From Butyrivibrio sp. CB08 (lineage in GTDB: Bacteria > Bacillota > Clostridia > Lachnospirales > Lachnospiraceae), in contig NZ_RAIR01000009.1 in the NCBI RefSeq assembly GCF_003625485.1, positions 62,001 through 126,000 of the forward strand: a stretch of 64,000 bases of DNA, given 5' to 3'. Position numbers and translations under genes: made by a program. Of the stretch, positions 8,890-16,383 are shown in pieces. The notes beneath the pieces are model-generated. The model saw only the letters and a list, made by a program, of their open reading frames with translations. It had not been told where the DNA came from and made no database searches. Position 1 is the first letter of the stretch; the number at the start of each line of letters is the position of its first letter.

Positions 8890-9231
8890 ATGTGGACAGG
8901 AAAAAAGCTTAATGCGGATTATCCAATACTCTACGAGATAGAAGTGTGCTGTGATACAGAAAAGTGCGATGTTATCAGCCGAAAATATCCAATTGACTAC
9001 GTTGATGAATGGACTGTAAAGGTTGGAAGCGTTGAGTATTCTAGATTTGATATGGCTGCAGTTAAGGCGGTTAAAGTAACTGATAGGAATAGAATTCATG
9101 TAAAGATTATGTACCTTTCAGAAGATCAGACGCAAGAGTGCCTCGGGGATATACATTCATGGATTAAAAGGTATGGTTCTCCGGAAGTGATAGGCATTGC
9201 GAGTGGAACTGATTGTTTCAAGGGATTATAA
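8890..9231 (+). CDS. Hypothetical protein in the Sel1/HIRAN/PcfJ operon
   Basis: 113-aa protein I do not recognise. It is mixed alpha/beta with paired cysteines near the N-terminus (EVCCDTEKCDV) that might bind metal or form a disulfide. The start at 8890 is set by GAGGG about 8 bp upstream; an in-frame TTG at 8872 is less likely. It sits 22 bp after the third Sel1 gene and 9 bp before the PcfJ-like gene on the same strand, so it is probably functionally linked to them. Confidence 0.6.
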   Translation: MWTGKKLNADYPILYEIEVCCDTEKCDVISRKYPIDYVDEWTVKVGSVEYSRFDMAAVKAVKVTDRNRIHVKIMYLSEDQTQECLGDIHSWIKRYGSPEVIGIASGTDCFKGL

Positions 9232-9240
9232 GGTTGGACT

Positions 9241-10542
9241 ATGCTTGAATTAAAAATTGGGAAAAACAGTTGGGAACCTCCAAAGCTTGATGATGAGGAG
9301 GTTATGCGGCTCATAATGAAGAAAGTTCCATTGACGAAAGAAAATCATGAGCAGCTGTTGATTCTTAGGGTGAGACCATATGTTGATGTGCTTTATGTGG
9401 ATTATAATTACCGGGGTGATGAGGGAATAGGCAGAGCTGAACGCTTTGTTTTTCGAGAGAATTATGTGTGGTCATCAGAGCGGGAGCAGTTGTTTGTGGA
9501 ACTGTGTTTGGATAACGTGAACTGCAGATACAAGTACGGTCTTATTGATGAAATATATGATTATTATAATGAACTGCATCCGGAGTGGAACTTGCGCAGA
9601 TACTATACGGATTCTATCAGAGTTCTTGACCACATTTATCATTGTATGAGGAAAAACTCGGTAAAAGAGCTTCTTTATAAATGTAATTTGGATATGCTTG
9701 CGAAGCACTCAGATGATATCGATGATCTTAATTTGCTGGCTTCAAGCCCTTCAGAAGTATACGATGGTGTGCCAATGAAGATCCTTAGGACGCTTAACTG
9801 TGAAGTTGGCGGAGAGATGCTATGTTACGATGAGTATAGAAAATTGTTTAAGGCTCTAGGACGGAGTTATGGTGAAATATACTCTCAGCCATTGAATGAT
9901 GCTCAGTGCGGATATATAAGGCATTTGCATGAAAGAGAGCTTACACCAAAGGAAATAGGCAGGATATATCTGAGCCGCAGGTCTGAGCTTTCGTATTTGT
10001 GGCATCCGAGGCAATTTAGGGATTTCCTATGCAAAGTTCAAGGAACGGAAACATTGTCTGATCTTGCAAAGATAGATCCGCTATACGGTAAGTGCTTAAG
10101 GATTGGGGAAGATGACAGCGAGATTTGCGAGATTCAGTTTTACCTACTGCAAGGTCGTGAAACATATAATCATAGTGTACGAGTATCAAACAGAAAGCGT
10201 GATTACGATTGGCAGGAACGCAACCACGGCTATGTTGTGAGATATCCGCAAACTATAAATGATTTTTGCAGAGAATCTGTATATATGGGCAACTGTTTAT
10301 TGGGATATGTGGATGCGTTTATAAATAATGCTACAACCATAATGTTTATGAGAAGAGTCGATGATGTAAATACCCCTTTCATTACCATTGAAATATATGA
10401 TGGCAAATTGGCTCAGGCTTATCACCGATTTAATGAGGATTGTACGCCGGAGGAGGCTCAGTGGATCAGAGATTATTGCAAGAGACATAACATAGGGCTT
10501 GGTCAGTTTGAGTTTAATAGAGAGCTGGATTTGGCAGAGTAG
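9241..10542 (+). CDS. PcfJ-like protein
   Basis: 433-aa protein whose C-terminal part (about residues 325-425) matches the PcfJ family: an RYPQTINDFCRESVYMGNCL segment, then AFINNATTIMFMRR, then TPFITIEIYDGKLAQAYHRFN. PcfJ was named from the pCF10 conjugative plasmid and is common on Firmicutes mobile elements; its biochemical role is not established. The N-terminal two thirds is alpha-helical with no motif I know. It starts 9 bp after the preceding gene. The presence of PcfJ ties the operon to the conjugative element and argues against a chromosomal housekeeping role. Confidence 0.75.
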   Translation: MLELKIGKNSWEPPKLDDEEVMRLIMKKVPLTKENHEQLLILRVRPYVDVLYVDYNYRGDEGIGRAERFVFRENYVWSSEREQLFVELCLDNVNCRYKYGLIDEIYDYYNELHPEWNLRRYYTDSIRVLDHIYHCMRKNSVKELLYKCNLDMLAKHSDDIDDLNLLASSPSEVYDGVPMKILRTLNCEVGGEMLCYDEYRKLFKALGRSYGEIYSQPLNDAQCGYIRHLHERELTPKEIGRIYLSRRSELSYLWHPRQFRDFLCKVQGTETLSDLAKIDPLYGKCLRIGEDDSEICEIQFYLLQGRETYNHSVRVSNRKRDYDWQERNHGYVVRYPQTINDFCRESVYMGNCLLGYVDAFINNATTIMFMRRVDDVNTPFITIEIYDGKLAQAYHRFNEDCTPEEAQWIRDYCKRHNIGLGQFEFNRELDLAE

Positions 10543-10549
10543 ATGGAGA

Positions 10550-10669
10550 ATGGATATGAGTAGACTAAAGGACATGATGTTTGAAGATTACGATGATTTG
10601 CCTGAAAAAACTGAGGATATAGAATCAGCTGATGAAGAATACCCCAAAAAGCTCTATGCTGATGGATAA
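10550..10669 (+). CDS. Small acidic ORF, 39 aa
   Basis: A 39-codon ORF begins MDMSRLKDMMFEDYDDLPEK and is rich in Asp and Glu. A GGAG lies 3-4 bp before the first ATG and about 9 bp before the second ATG (10556), which may be the true start. It lies 7 bp after the PcfJ-like gene. The 157 bp between it and the next gene shows nothing further. Acidic mini-proteins occur on mobile elements as DNA mimics, but nothing here proves that; it may not be translated. Confidence 0.35.
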   Translation: MDMSRLKDMMFEDYDDLPEKTEDIESADEEYPKKLYADG

Positions 10670-10826
10670 GCGTAATGGCAGAATAGAAGAGTATTGTAAG
10701 TCGAATGGTATTTGATGAACATGACGATAAAATACACAATTAATGATTGGAATAGTATAATAATAGGCAGGAGTGGTTATTATGGCTTCTTAGAAGACAA
10801 TAGATGAACATAAATGGAGGTTTGGC

Positions 10827-11372
10827 ATGGGATTGTTTAGCAGAGCGCCGTCAGCTACTGAAAAGAAAGATATCAATGCGACTATTTCGAGAGTGGGAAC
10901 TTGTTTTAAACGGTTAGAGTCGGTAGATTCGATAGATAAGTATTTTACTGAGTACGATAAGTTTATAAATGACTATAACACATTACGAACCTATGAAAGG
11001 CAAAGAATAAAATTTAAGGTGCCGCTTACTAAAATTTACAATGAGGTTGAGGCCGAAATACCTAGAATAGAAAAGGATGTAGTATCGAGAGGGTATGATA
11101 GGATGCAGCGTGATGCTGCAAAAGTGACTACAGAGAAAAGTAAGCAGAATAAGGCTAATAAATTCTTTGATGAACTTGAATATTATTATCCAAGACTGCG
11201 CCCTACAACTGTAGAGTATATAAAATCTCTTAAGGCAAATTGTGATTTGATTAAAGTGCAACCGCAAATGAGCGCACCGAGGACTCCTGTGGGGCATCAT
11301 TTTTGCACACAATGTGGAGCAAAGCTGGAAGAAGGTGCAACTTTCTGTGGCAAATGTGGAACTAAGGTATAA
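10827..11372 (+). CDS. Zinc-ribbon protein with helical N-terminal domain
   Basis: 181-aa protein. Residues 1-150 are helical and charged, without a known motif. The C-terminus is a zinc ribbon of the double CxxC type (HFCTQCGAKL then TFCGKCGTKV). Such ribbons frequently cap regulatory or membrane proteins in Firmicutes. GGAGG lies 7-8 bp before the ATG. It is followed 11 bp later by a second protein with a nearly identical C-terminal ribbon, which suggests the pair work together or share a partner. Function unknown. Confidence 0.7.
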   Translation: MGLFSRAPSATEKKDINATISRVGTCFKRLESVDSIDKYFTEYDKFINDYNTLRTYERQRIKFKVPLTKIYNEVEAEIPRIEKDVVSRGYDRMQRDAAKVTTEKSKQNKANKFFDELEYYYPRLRPTTVEYIKSLKANCDLIKVQPQMSAPRTPVGHHFCTQCGAKLEEGATFCGKCGTKV

Positions 11373-11383
11373 GGAGGAATGCT

Positions 11384-11896
11384 ATGTTCATTTCTTTATC
11401 CAAGACAATAGGAAGAGTTGGCGGTTTTAGGATTGGAGTGGGAAAGAGAATAACATCCAAGAATGCATGGTGGATGTTCCTGATACTTGCTGGCGTATAT
11501 CTGTGCCAATTTTTCTGGTATATGATGGTTGTGATGTTTTGGCTAATGTATGCCATGCTATATGGGATGTGGTGGCTGATGAAAGCTATGGTTAAAGGTA
11601 TTATTGCACTATTTGCAGGAGGTGCAGTGGTGGCTGGAAAAGCAGCTGAAAAAGCTGTTGAAGCAAAACGCATCAGCGATGCCAATACTATAGATACAGC
11701 TCGTATTGGCACGGCCGAAAGGCTTAATACATCGCCAGTATTAAATACTAATACGACATATACGCAGCCTATTACATATGGAGATGCTAATCAAGCTAAT
11801 ACAGCTGCTACAAATACGAAGAAGTTTTGCCCAGAATGTGGCAAACCAATAACTCCAGGAAATAAATTCTGTATAGGATGTGGTAAGCCAGTTTAA
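11384..11896 (+). CDS. Membrane protein with C-terminal zinc ribbon
   Basis: 170-aa protein. A hydrophobic, Trp/Met-rich hairpin (about residues 28-86: WWMFLILAGVYLCQFFWYMM and MYGMWW-type segments) gives two or three membrane spans. A low-complexity linker rich in Ala, Thr and Asn follows, then a C-terminal double CxxC zinc ribbon (KFCPECGKPITPGNKFCIGC). A perfect AAGGAGG lies 8 bp upstream. It probably faces the cytosol with the ribbon. It is a neighbour of another ribbon protein and of a SAP-domain protein. Role unknown. Confidence 0.7.
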   Translation: MFISLSKTIGRVGGFRIGVGKRITSKNAWWMFLILAGVYLCQFFWYMMVVMFWLMYAMLYGMWWLMKAMVKGIIALFAGGAVVAGKAAEKAVEAKRISDANTIDTARIGTAERLNTSPVLNTNTTYTQPITYGDANQANTAATNTKKFCPECGKPITPGNKFCIGCGKPV

Positions 11897-11927
11897 TGAT
11901 ACGATTTGAAAAGGATGGAAGAAGGGA

Positions 11928-13094
11928 ATGGGCTTATTTGATTTTCTAAAAAGTAATGTGGCTTCTAATATATCGTCGGCCATGGGTAAAAATTCTCCAA
12001 ACGCATATGTTGATTCAAGTACAATATCACCGGATGAACGACCTTTTTATAAGCCCGACAATTATTATACTTTCTATTCATATCCTGGTACTTCGATGGC
12101 GGTGAGGGTTGTTCCGTTTGAAGAGCGAAAACAGACAACATATCCTTCTGCGAGAGGTTTATATGTTGCAGAAATATTGTTACTAGAGTACTGCAATGAT
12201 GGGAAATATCCTAAGCCTAGCTCAGGGTATCCGGGCTTTTGGTGGTTTAAATATGGTATAAGAGATGTTGGTCATGCTCTAGAGTCTCTTGAAAAACGAG
12301 GATTTTTAAGATGGGCTCCTAAATATCATGGGCTGAATAATCTAAAAGCAGAGGAATTAAAAAAGATTTTAGATCAGGCTGGATTGGACACTAAGGGGAA
12401 GAAAGCAGATTTAATTGAGAGAATATCGTCTGAGATTCCAGAGGATAGATTGGCGATTCCTGAATATGTTCCCAAATATGAGCTTACTGAGCTTGGAAAA
12501 GCTGAATTAAACGACAATGGGTATGTCCCATATATGCACAATCATAACCATCTTACAACAGAGGATGGAAAATTTGGAGAGACATTCACTGTTTGGGATA
12601 TAAATAAATACTTCCCTGACGGCAACGCCAAGGAATGGAGACATACTGTTGGAATAATTGAAAAGAAACGTTTTGGTGTTGATATGGCCAATGCAACTCC
12701 TGCGGAAAAGCCAGATAAAAAAGAAAAGGAGAAAGATTGCTCAGATCAACGTGATGAGATGAGAGCATATCTTGCGCAGCATCAAGGAGAAATAAGTAGG
12801 GGAATACAGTCCGGTAGTGATGGCTTTAAAGAAGAGTCACAGGGCCTTGATTATAAAGCAACTGGAAGAGATAAAGAAGCATTAGTTAAGCTTTATGTTG
12901 CAATTGGCAAAAGATTTGATGCTCCAGCGTTGTATAGAGAGACTGCTAAACTACTTCGAAAATATGCGATGTACGAAGAAGAATTGTCCGTATTGAATGT
13001 GGCTCTTGATGAAATAAAGGTTGAGGGACGACATAAAGAAGAGTTATCTAAACGCAGAGAAAAGGTGCTTGCCTTGATTAGCAAGAATAGCTGA
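11928..13094 (+). CDS. SAP-domain protein
   Basis: 388-aa protein with a SAP-type helix-turn-helix DNA-binding module at about residues 137-172 (LKAEELKKILDQAGL followed by GKKADLIERIS). The SAP consensus positions L..EL...L...GL...G.KADLI.RI are met. Upstream is a domain with several Tyr-Pro motifs (about 30-110), and downstream is a TPR-like helical C-terminus (about 300-385: YVAIGKRFDAPALYRETAKL). It is the last plus-strand gene of the operon, facing a convergent minus-strand gene 36 bp away. SAP modules bind AT-rich DNA, so the complex may contact DNA through this subunit and the HIRAN protein. Confidence 0.75.
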   Translation: MGLFDFLKSNVASNISSAMGKNSPNAYVDSSTISPDERPFYKPDNYYTFYSYPGTSMAVRVVPFEERKQTTYPSARGLYVAEILLLEYCNDGKYPKPSSGYPGFWWFKYGIRDVGHALESLEKRGFLRWAPKYHGLNNLKAEELKKILDQAGLDTKGKKADLIERISSEIPEDRLAIPEYVPKYELTELGKAELNDNGYVPYMHNHNHLTTEDGKFGETFTVWDINKYFPDGNAKEWRHTVGIIEKKRFGVDMANATPAEKPDKKEKEKDCSDQRDEMRAYLAQHQGEISRGIQSGSDGFKEESQGLDYKATGRDKEALVKLYVAIGKRFDAPALYRETAKLLRKYAMYEEELSVLNVALDEIKVEGRHKEELSKRREKVLALISKNS

Positions 13095-13130
13095 TTTTTG
13101 AAATGCAGATTGGTATGTTGTATGTGTGGT

Positions 13131-13529
13131 TCAGGCCACAATCCCATAAGTATCAATAAGCCTCCAGAAGTACGAACCACTTCTCTTTTCCTCATCAACG
13201 CTGATGTTGTTTCTGTGCCTCATCTGGTACTCATCATGACCGACAATATAGAGAACGGTATCGTAGAGAGTGCCAAGATCGGTCTGGTAGTGGTATTCCT
13301 CTTCGATATGATGCTTGTGGTAAAAGGTATAGCCGCCATATTCATATACAAGCTTCCAGCAGTGACCGGTATTGTTGGATTGAAGCTCCATGCTTTTGCC
13401 ATCTCTGGATAATACAGTGAAATACTGCTTTTCAGGATCATAGTTGATTTTACCGGATTTGAGGTTGTGCTTTGAAAATGGGACAAAAAATGTGTACTGC
13501 ATTGACTGCAGATCTTCGAATGTAAACAT
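13131..13529 (-). CDS. Hypothetical protein, convergent to the SAP gene
   Basis: 132-aa protein on the minus strand, beginning MFTFEDLQSMQYTFFVPFSK. I do not recognise the family; it looks like a small beta-rich domain with many aromatic and His residues (GGYTFYHKHHIEEEYHYQ). I accept it as a gene because AAAGGA lies 7-8 bp upstream of its ATG, the overlapping plus-strand frames look arbitrary, and it fills an otherwise empty stretch. It is the only minus-strand gene in the first 42 kb. TTACAC and TATTAC spaced by 16 bp on the minus strand upstream could form its promoter. Confidence 0.6.
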   Translation of the reverse strand: MFTFEDLQSMQYTFFVPFSKHNLKSGKINYDPEKQYFTVLSRDGKSMELQSNNTGHCWKLVYEYGGYTFYHKHHIEEEYHYQTDLGTLYDTVLYIVGHDEYQMRHRNNISVDEEKRSGSYFWRLIDTYGIVA

Positions 13530-13595
13530 AGATATTCCTTTCGTGAAAATAGTAATAGTACTTGTGTGTTTGTGTGTAAGTGTGTGGAATGAAGA

Positions 13596-13613
13596 TTATT
13601 ACGATCGTAATAA
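13596..13613. promoter_or_regulatory. 18-bp perfect palindrome, candidate operator
   Basis: TTATTACGATCGTAATAA is perfectly self-complementary. It lies 67 bp upstream of the minus-strand gene start and in the 490-bp spacer before the transfer genes, next to a GT-rich stretch (13561-13587). It is typical in size for a dimeric repressor site. The regulator is not identified. Confidence 0.45.
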
Positions 13614-13775
13614 CCGCGTCTGTGAATTGACGCAGGAACTAATTTACCAAAAGAGAAATCTTATGTAAAGACTTTTTGGAGAAGAAATATTGGATTTTGA
13701 AATACTATTTCTAAGGAATCACAAATTCGGTGAAATGAAATTCTACAACCAGAAAATAACATATGATATTACCCT

Positions 13776-13816
13776 AAAAGTACCCGAATGGACACGAAAA
13801 GTACCCGATTAGACAC
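13776..13816 (+). repeat. Two 20-bp direct repeats in 21-bp phase
   Basis: AAAAGTACCCGAATGGACAC (13776-13795) is repeated as AAAAGTACCCGATTAGACAC (13797-13816) with one base between, 18 of 20 identical. The two-turn spacing means both copies lie on the same DNA face. They precede an AT-rich -10-like TATAAT (13856-13861) and the transfer leader, so they could be an activator site or short iterons. The remainder of 13530-13941 shows no coding signal. Confidence 0.55.
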
Positions 13817-13941
13817 TTTCAGACTCTTTTCATCGTTTTTTAGGCATGATATTATTATAATGCGCCAAGTGATACGGATTACAAAATGAAGTCCGAACCA
13901 CGAGGCGTTTTTCTTTTGCAAAAGAATACAGTATTGCCCCG

Positions 13942-13983
13942 GCACTGTGTTGTGACGAATGAGTCATGACCAGTGCTTTTTTC
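13942..13983 (+). terminator. T-tailed hairpin in the leader of the DUF5688 gene
   Basis: GCACTG (13942) pairs with CAGTGC (13971-13976), and an inner TGAC/GTCA pairs, followed by TTTTTT. It sits only about 38 bp before the ATG at 14021, downstream of the likely promoter, so it looks like an attenuator of the following transfer genes more than the end of an upstream operon. Confidence 0.65.
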
Positions 13984-14020
13984 GTGTCAAAAATTATTTG
14001 AAAAGAGAGAGGAAAACAAC

Positions 14021-15103
14021 ATGGATTTTGAAACATTTAAGGACAATCTGGTAAAGGACGTTAAGGAAGCACTTGATGCAAGAACTGGTGGCGACACACT
14101 GGTAGAGACCAGAACAGTAGATAAGATGAATGAGACCTACGATGCGATCACGGTAAAGCCTGAAGACAGCATCATCGGAGTAAATCTTAACGCAACAGCT
14201 CTTTACAAGGAGTATGAGGATGGAAGATCTTACGATTCTATTGTAGAGGGAGCTGCTGATGTGGCGGACAACGCTCTTAAGTCCAGACCTGAGTTTGATG
14301 TGGATGCATTCAGTGATTACAGCAAGATGAAGGATTCACTTGCCATGGAGGTTGTTTCGAAGGACAGAAACGCAGACCTGCTTGAGACTGTTCCTCATAA
14401 GGATATCGAGGACATGTCAGTGGTTTACCGCTTCGTGATCGGAGATACAGCCCAGGGCACAGGAACAATCCTTGTGACAAATCAAATGATCGATAATTAC
14501 GGAATCACTGCAGACCAGCTTCATGAGGATGCTGTGAAGAATGCTCCTGAGATCAGACCTCTTGTTATCGAGGGCATGGCAGAAGTGCTTGCAAAGCAGA
14601 TGGGTGTTGAGGACCTGGAGATGCTTGGTCTTAACATTCCACCTGAGCAGGAGCAGATGTTTGTCGCTTCCGTAGAAGGAAATGTTCACGGAGCCGGAGT
14701 TCTTGCATATGAGGACTTCATGGATAAGGCTTCTGAAAGAGTGGGTGGGCAGAGCTTCTTCATCTTACCAAGTTCTATCCACGAGCTTCTGATCATTCCT
14801 GATAATGGCAACTTCGACCTCAAGAGCCTTGAGAACATGGTGAAAGAGGTAAATGCCACAACTGTGGATCCTGCAGATCAGCTCACAGACAACGTATATC
14901 ACTACGATGCTCAGGACAAGATTTTTGAGCTTGGTGGGAAGTTTGTAGAGCGCCAGGCTGAAAAGGAAACAAAGATCCACGAAGCTTCAGAGAAGAAATC
15001 ACTCCTTGGAGACCTTAAGGCAGCTAAGGACGAGGCGGCAAAGACACCTCATAAGGAAGCTGCTGACATTGGAACCAAGACCAAGGGTGAAGCAGCACTC
15101 TGA
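14021..15103 (+). CDS. DUF5688 family protein of conjugative elements
   Basis: 360-aa cytosolic protein starting MDFETFKDNLVKDVKEAL. I recognise the DUF5688 family, found in Lachnospiraceae conjugative elements near transfer genes; its activity is unknown. Start: ATG 14021 with GAGAGAGG 8 bp upstream is preferred over the ATG at 13973, which would place the hairpin inside the gene. The protein is acidic, ends in a charged Lys/Ala-rich tail, and has no membrane segments. Its codon use looks more GC-rich and regular than the accessory genes to its left, consistent with the start of the ICE backbone here. Confidence 0.75.
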   Translation: MDFETFKDNLVKDVKEALDARTGGDTLVETRTVDKMNETYDAITVKPEDSIIGVNLNATALYKEYEDGRSYDSIVEGAADVADNALKSRPEFDVDAFSDYSKMKDSLAMEVVSKDRNADLLETVPHKDIEDMSVVYRFVIGDTAQGTGTILVTNQMIDNYGITADQLHEDAVKNAPEIRPLVIEGMAEVLAKQMGVEDLEMLGLNIPPEQEQMFVASVEGNVHGAGVLAYEDFMDKASERVGGQSFFILPSSIHELLIIPDNGNFDLKSLENMVKEVNATTVDPADQLTDNVYHYDAQDKIFELGGKFVERQAEKETKIHEASEKKSLLGDLKAAKDEAAKTPHKEAADIGTKTKGEAAL

Positions 15104-15134
15104 TAAAACCATTCCCTAATACGGGGATAGGATA

Positions 15135-15176
15135 ACGGCGCTGGGCTAATGTGCACATTAGGCCTGGCGCTGTTTT
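15135..15176 (+). terminator. Strong T-tailed hairpin before the small Cys-rich gene
   Basis: ACGGCGC pairs with GCGCTGT around an inner perfect palindrome CTAATGTGCACATTAG, followed by TTTT. It lies 32 bp after the DUF5688 stop and 34 bp before the next start codon. It would act as a terminator or read-through valve inside the transfer region. Confidence 0.75.
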
Positions 15177-15209
15177 AAAGACATTTTCTAAGAACGGGGA
15201 GAGAAGAAG

Positions 15210-15443
15210 ATGAGTAAGCATAAAGGAAGAGAACGACAGAAGGCTAAGAAAAGATGGGTTGAGGAAAGGAAAGCGCTGAACAGTGCAAGGCTAAGCTGCA
15301 AGGATCTTAATCCGATTCCGCAGGGAGACATTAAACCTCAGAATTGCAGGACTCCCTGTCCTTATGGAAATGGAAGAACATTCTGCTTTCCATGTATGGC
15401 TAAGATCATGGATGAGCATAGAGAATCAAGAAAGGCGGCTTAA
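15210..15443 (+). CDS. Small basic Cys-motif protein
   Basis: 77-aa basic protein. The N-terminus is Lys/Arg rich (MSKHKGRERQKAKKRWVEER). The C-terminal half has four cysteines in CRTPCPYGNGRTFCFPC, a likely zinc-binding knuckle. GGGAGAGAAG precedes the ATG. It is followed 2 bp later by the next gene. Its size, charge and Cys pattern suggest nucleic-acid binding, but I know no named family. It probably belongs to the ICE transfer set. Confidence 0.6.
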   Translation: MSKHKGRERQKAKKRWVEERKALNSARLSCKDLNPIPQGDIKPQNCRTPCPYGNGRTFCFPCMAKIMDEHRESRKAA

Positions 15444-15445
15444 AA

Positions 15446-15892
15446 ATGGAAGAGCTCAAGATAAAGATAGAACTGGATCCGGTTAATGACAGAATTATCC
15501 AGTTCCCCGGCAACAGAAGAGAAATAGAGAGTGATATCAGTAATCCGAAGGCCCTTGTGGTAGGAACAGACGGTAATTTCCGTACAGTGAACACCACGGA
15601 GCTTGACAGAATACTGGAGGATCTGGGAGATGATGGTCTGGCATATTCGCTCAGCAAAGATTATGTCATGGTATTTTCGAGCAGGGCTATAGTCCATACG
15701 GAGTTTGGAAATTATCTTGTGGGAAGTGCCGTGTTCATGAAAACAGGCAGGGATTCCAGGGTAAAGGAGCTTTCCGAGCTGGATGTAAATGTGATAAGGA
15801 TGCTGTTTGAGAAATGTCTTGTAAATCTCAACTGCGCTGCAGTCATCTTTAAAGCATTTCCTCTGAATCATGACTATGGTGAAGCTGCGTGA
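15446..15892 (+). CDS. Hypothetical ICE protein
   Basis: 148-aa protein I do not recognise, beginning MEELKIKIELDPVNDRIIQF. Beta-rich N-terminal region, helical end. A small domain similar in style to DUF3846-type ICE proteins is possible, but the match is not convincing. It sits between the Cys-motif protein (2 bp spacing) and pcfB (11 bp), so it is co-transcribed with the coupling-protein genes. Confidence 0.55.
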   Translation: MEELKIKIELDPVNDRIIQFPGNRREIESDISNPKALVVGTDGNFRTVNTTELDRILEDLGDDGLAYSLSKDYVMVFSSRAIVHTEFGNYLVGSAVFMKTGRDSRVKELSELDVNVIRMLFEKCLVNLNCAAVIFKAFPLNHDYGEAA

Positions 15893-15903
15893 GGTAACTG
15901 CCT

Positions 15904-16383
15904 ATGAATAATGGTGAGACTTCAAAAGAAGCTGTAAGGTTTGTGATAAACGTTGCCAGAGTTTCTGGAAGTGGACTCATAAAGGGAATAAAAATCTATA
16001 TGAGGAACCATGAAAAGAGACACAATGCTCCAAAAGAAGGTAAGCAGACAGTAAAGGAACTCATTAAACAGGGGCAGGGTGCTTCAAGCATGGAAGTAAG
16101 CGGTGAGAGCATCGGTACTTTCAAGAAGATTGCAAACAAATACGGAGTGGATTTTGCGATTGTAAAAGACAAGACAGCAGATCCGCCACGTTATATGTGC
16201 TTTTTCAAGGCTAAGGATATGGATGCTATTACAGCTGTGGTAAAAGAGTATTCTGCAGAGATTGTGAAAAGAGGACAGAAGAAAGAAAAGCCCAGTCTTG
16301 TGCAGCAACTCCGTAAGCTTAAGGAAGAAATTTCAAAGAAGCCCCGCAAGGAAAAAACGAGATTTAAGGAGAAAGTCAGATGA
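15904..16383 (+). CDS. pcfB: PcfB-family protein (DUF3801)
   Basis: 159-aa protein of the PcfB/DUF3801 family (recognised from SKEAVRFVINVARVSGSGLI and the conserved central TFKKIANKYGVDFAIVKD and PRYMCFFKAKDMDAI). It is encoded immediately upstream of a VirD4-type coupling protein in many Gram-positive conjugative elements, and the two reading frames overlap by 4 bp here. The Lys/Arg-rich C-terminus suggests nucleic-acid or membrane-surface contact. It probably assists substrate docking at the coupling ATPase. Confidence 0.85.
   Translation: MNNGETSKEAVRFVINVARVSGSGLIKGIKIYMRNHEKRHNAPKEGKQTVKELIKQGQGASSMEVSGESIGTFKKIANKYGVDFAIVKDKTADPPRYMCFFKAKDMDAITAVVKEYSAEIVKRGQKKEKPSLVQQLRKLKEEISKKPRKEKTRFKEKVR

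Noticed and set aside
13098-13412. Plus-strand frame opposite the minus-strand gene at 13131
   Set aside because: The minus-strand frame has a proper ribosome binding site and a more natural protein sequence.
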